DNA from: Prevotellaceae bacterium
GTDB lineage: Bacteria; Bacteroidota; Bacteroidia; Bacteroidales; UBA932
DNA: 7,030 nucleotides
NCBI GenBank assembly: GCA_031259655.1
Contig: JAIRLF010000022.1
Span: forward strand, 1-7,030
Direction of reading: 5' to 3'
The notes under the pieces are model-generated. The model worked only from the letters and a program-made list of their open reading frames with translations. It had not been told where the DNA came from and ran no database searches. Position numbers and translations under genes: made by a program. Shown here one piece after another: positions 6,484 through 7,030 of the stretch (positions are counted from its first letter, which is position 1; each line of letters begins with the position of its first letter).

Positions 6484-6681
6484 TTATTTAGCACACTTAC
6501 ATATCCGTATATTGGGTTCGACAGCACTGTGCCTGTTTCTGTATTTTTTGAAAACCTTTTGATGTTCCCTCTCCGGTTCTGTCTGATTGCATTTGCCTTT
6601 CTTGGGCATAATAACATCCGGTACAACCATTTCCAATAATGTCCTGTTATCAGGATGCCGGTAACCTTTGTAGTGGCTGTC
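6484..6681 (-). pseudogene. Transposase C-terminal fragment (insertion sequence remnant)
   Basis: Reading the minus strand from 6681 down to the stop complementing 6484-6486 gives 65 codons, preceded in frame by a stop (6682-6684). The product contains DSHYKGYRHPDNRTLLE, then VVPDVIMPKKGKCNQ, EREHQKVFKKYRNRHSAVE and PNI. The PKKGK...ER...F..YRN.HSAVE pattern matches the catalytic-domain C-terminal part of a DDE transposase group (ISNCY/IS1202-like, as I recall it), where the Glu of HSA(V/I)E is followed by SNIN and an LEHHGLNRC block. Here similarity breaks off right after the Glu (PNIRICKCAK then stop), and the N-terminal two-thirds is missing. It is therefore a dead remnant. Its terminal inverted repeats could not be identified. 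The family name is from memory of the motif, but transposase origin is well supported. Confidence 0.75.
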
Positions 6682-6710
6682 TCACATTGTTTATCGTAAG
6701 GAACAAATGT

Positions 6711-6732
6711 CTTATTTTTGTCTAAAAATAAG
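6711..6732. terminator. Perfect AT-rich hairpin, possible bidirectional terminator
   Basis: CTTATTTTT (6711-6719), loop GTCT, AAAAATAAG (6724-6732) is a perfect 9-bp inverted repeat. The plus-strand side is followed by TTTATTTA. With only one G:C pair the stem is weak as an intrinsic terminator. It also contains TATTTTTG (6713-6720), which matches the -7 promoter element, so a promoter reading is a competing explanation. Confidence 0.3.
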
Positions 6733-6821
6733 TTTATTTACAGATAAAGTTCATGGAAGTTCACTCCGCGATAAAAATTTAATGATTGAAAAACAGTGCA
6801 TTGAGGAAAAGTTTACAAAAG

Positions 6822-6855
6822 TTTGACGATTAATAAAAAAAGTTTACTACTTTTG
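6822..6855 (+). promoter_or_regulatory. Strong Bacteroidota primary-sigma promoter
   Basis: TTTG at 6822-6825 (within GTTTGACG) and TACTTTTG at 6848-6855 match the -33 (TTTG) and -7 (TAnnTTTG) elements of Bacteroidota housekeeping promoters, with 22 bases between them, near the usual spacing. GCGTCC follows, placing the transcription start near 6860-6862. The downstream leader of about 60 bases is A-rich and ends at an ATG at 6924. It points toward the right edge of the window, so it serves a gene lying mostly outside. Confidence 0.75.
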
Positions 6856-6862
6856 CGTCCTA

Positions 6863-6894
6863 AAAAAGTAATAAGGATTATTAAAAAGTAATAA
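6863..6894 (+). repeat. Direct repeat with 20-bp period in the leader
   Basis: AAAAAGTAATAA occurs at 6863-6874 and again at 6883-6894, exactly 20 bases apart, so the copies face the same side of the helix to within about two turns. Relative to the sigma-54 site the copies lie near -140 and -120, the usual location of activator binding sites. Low-complexity A/T sequence makes chance a fair alternative. Confidence 0.4.
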
Positions 6895-6923
6895 AAAGAA
6901 TATTAAATATAATGTAAATTAAA

Positions 6924-7030
<107 letters not shown>

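Larger units (their letters stand above)
6415..6923. other. Remnant-bearing intergenic region after trpC
   Basis: About 509 bases without an intact gene. It contains, in order, a broken minus-strand transposase fragment (6484-6681), an AT-rich perfect hairpin (6711-6732), a region with GTTCA repeated 11 bases apart (GTTCATGGAAGTTCA, about 6749-6763), a strong promoter (6822-6855), and an A-rich leader with a 20-bp-period direct repeat (6863-6894). I see no convincing GC-rich terminator for the trp genes between 6415 and 6484. No tRNA or other structured RNA is recognisable. Confidence 0.6.

Noticed and set aside
6749..6763. GTTCA direct repeat with TGGAA spacer as an operator
   Set aside because: Two 5-base copies are too short to distinguish from chance, and nothing else supports a binding site.

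Overview
The window looks like chromosome from a member of the Bacteroidota, most likely order Bacteroidales. The reasons are the ftsX–DUF3098–uppP gene order, promoters of the TAnnTTTG type instead of TATAAT, AT-rich leaders without clear Shine-Dalgarno sequences, and a compact ECF sigma / membrane anti-sigma-like pair. The assignment rests on gene content and motifs read by eye; no database search was possible.

Layout. Positions 1-969 (minus strand) hold a short regulatory operon: an ECF sigma factor (454-969), an overlapping single-pass membrane protein that is probably its anti-sigma partner (81-494), and the first 25 codons of a secreted or lipid-free periplasmic protein (1-76). A 473-base divergent intergenic region follows (970-1442). 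On the plus strand, a Bacteroidota-type promoter at about 1400-1407 leads into a tightly packed run: ftsX, a DUF3098 membrane protein, uppP (undecaprenyl-diphosphate phosphatase) and dtd (D-aminoacyl-tRNA deacylase). After a 125-base spacer with a 14-bp tandem duplication, a GC-rich palindrome and a 32-codon ORF come trpG, trpD and trpC, coupled by a 3-base gap and a 1-base overlap. They supply the glutaminase subunit, the phosphoribosyltransferase and indole-3-glycerol-phosphate synthase of tryptophan synthesis. trpE, trpF, trpB and trpA are not in the window.

The last 600 bases are accessory in character. A truncated transposase remnant on the minus strand (about 6484-6681) lies just past trpC. 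Next come a perfect AT-rich hairpin, a strong Bacteroidota-type promoter (6822-6855), a 20-bp-period direct repeat, and an ORF starting at 6924. The most striking signal is a full-consensus sigma-54 (RpoN) promoter at 6976-6992, directly abutted by a (GA)n dinucleotide tract that fills the rest of the window (6992-7030). The tract either codes for alternating Glu-Arg or forms the start of a sigma-54 transcript. In both cases its length could be variable, so the junction may be a switch controlling whatever lies beyond the window edge. It could also be a contig end caused by the repeat.
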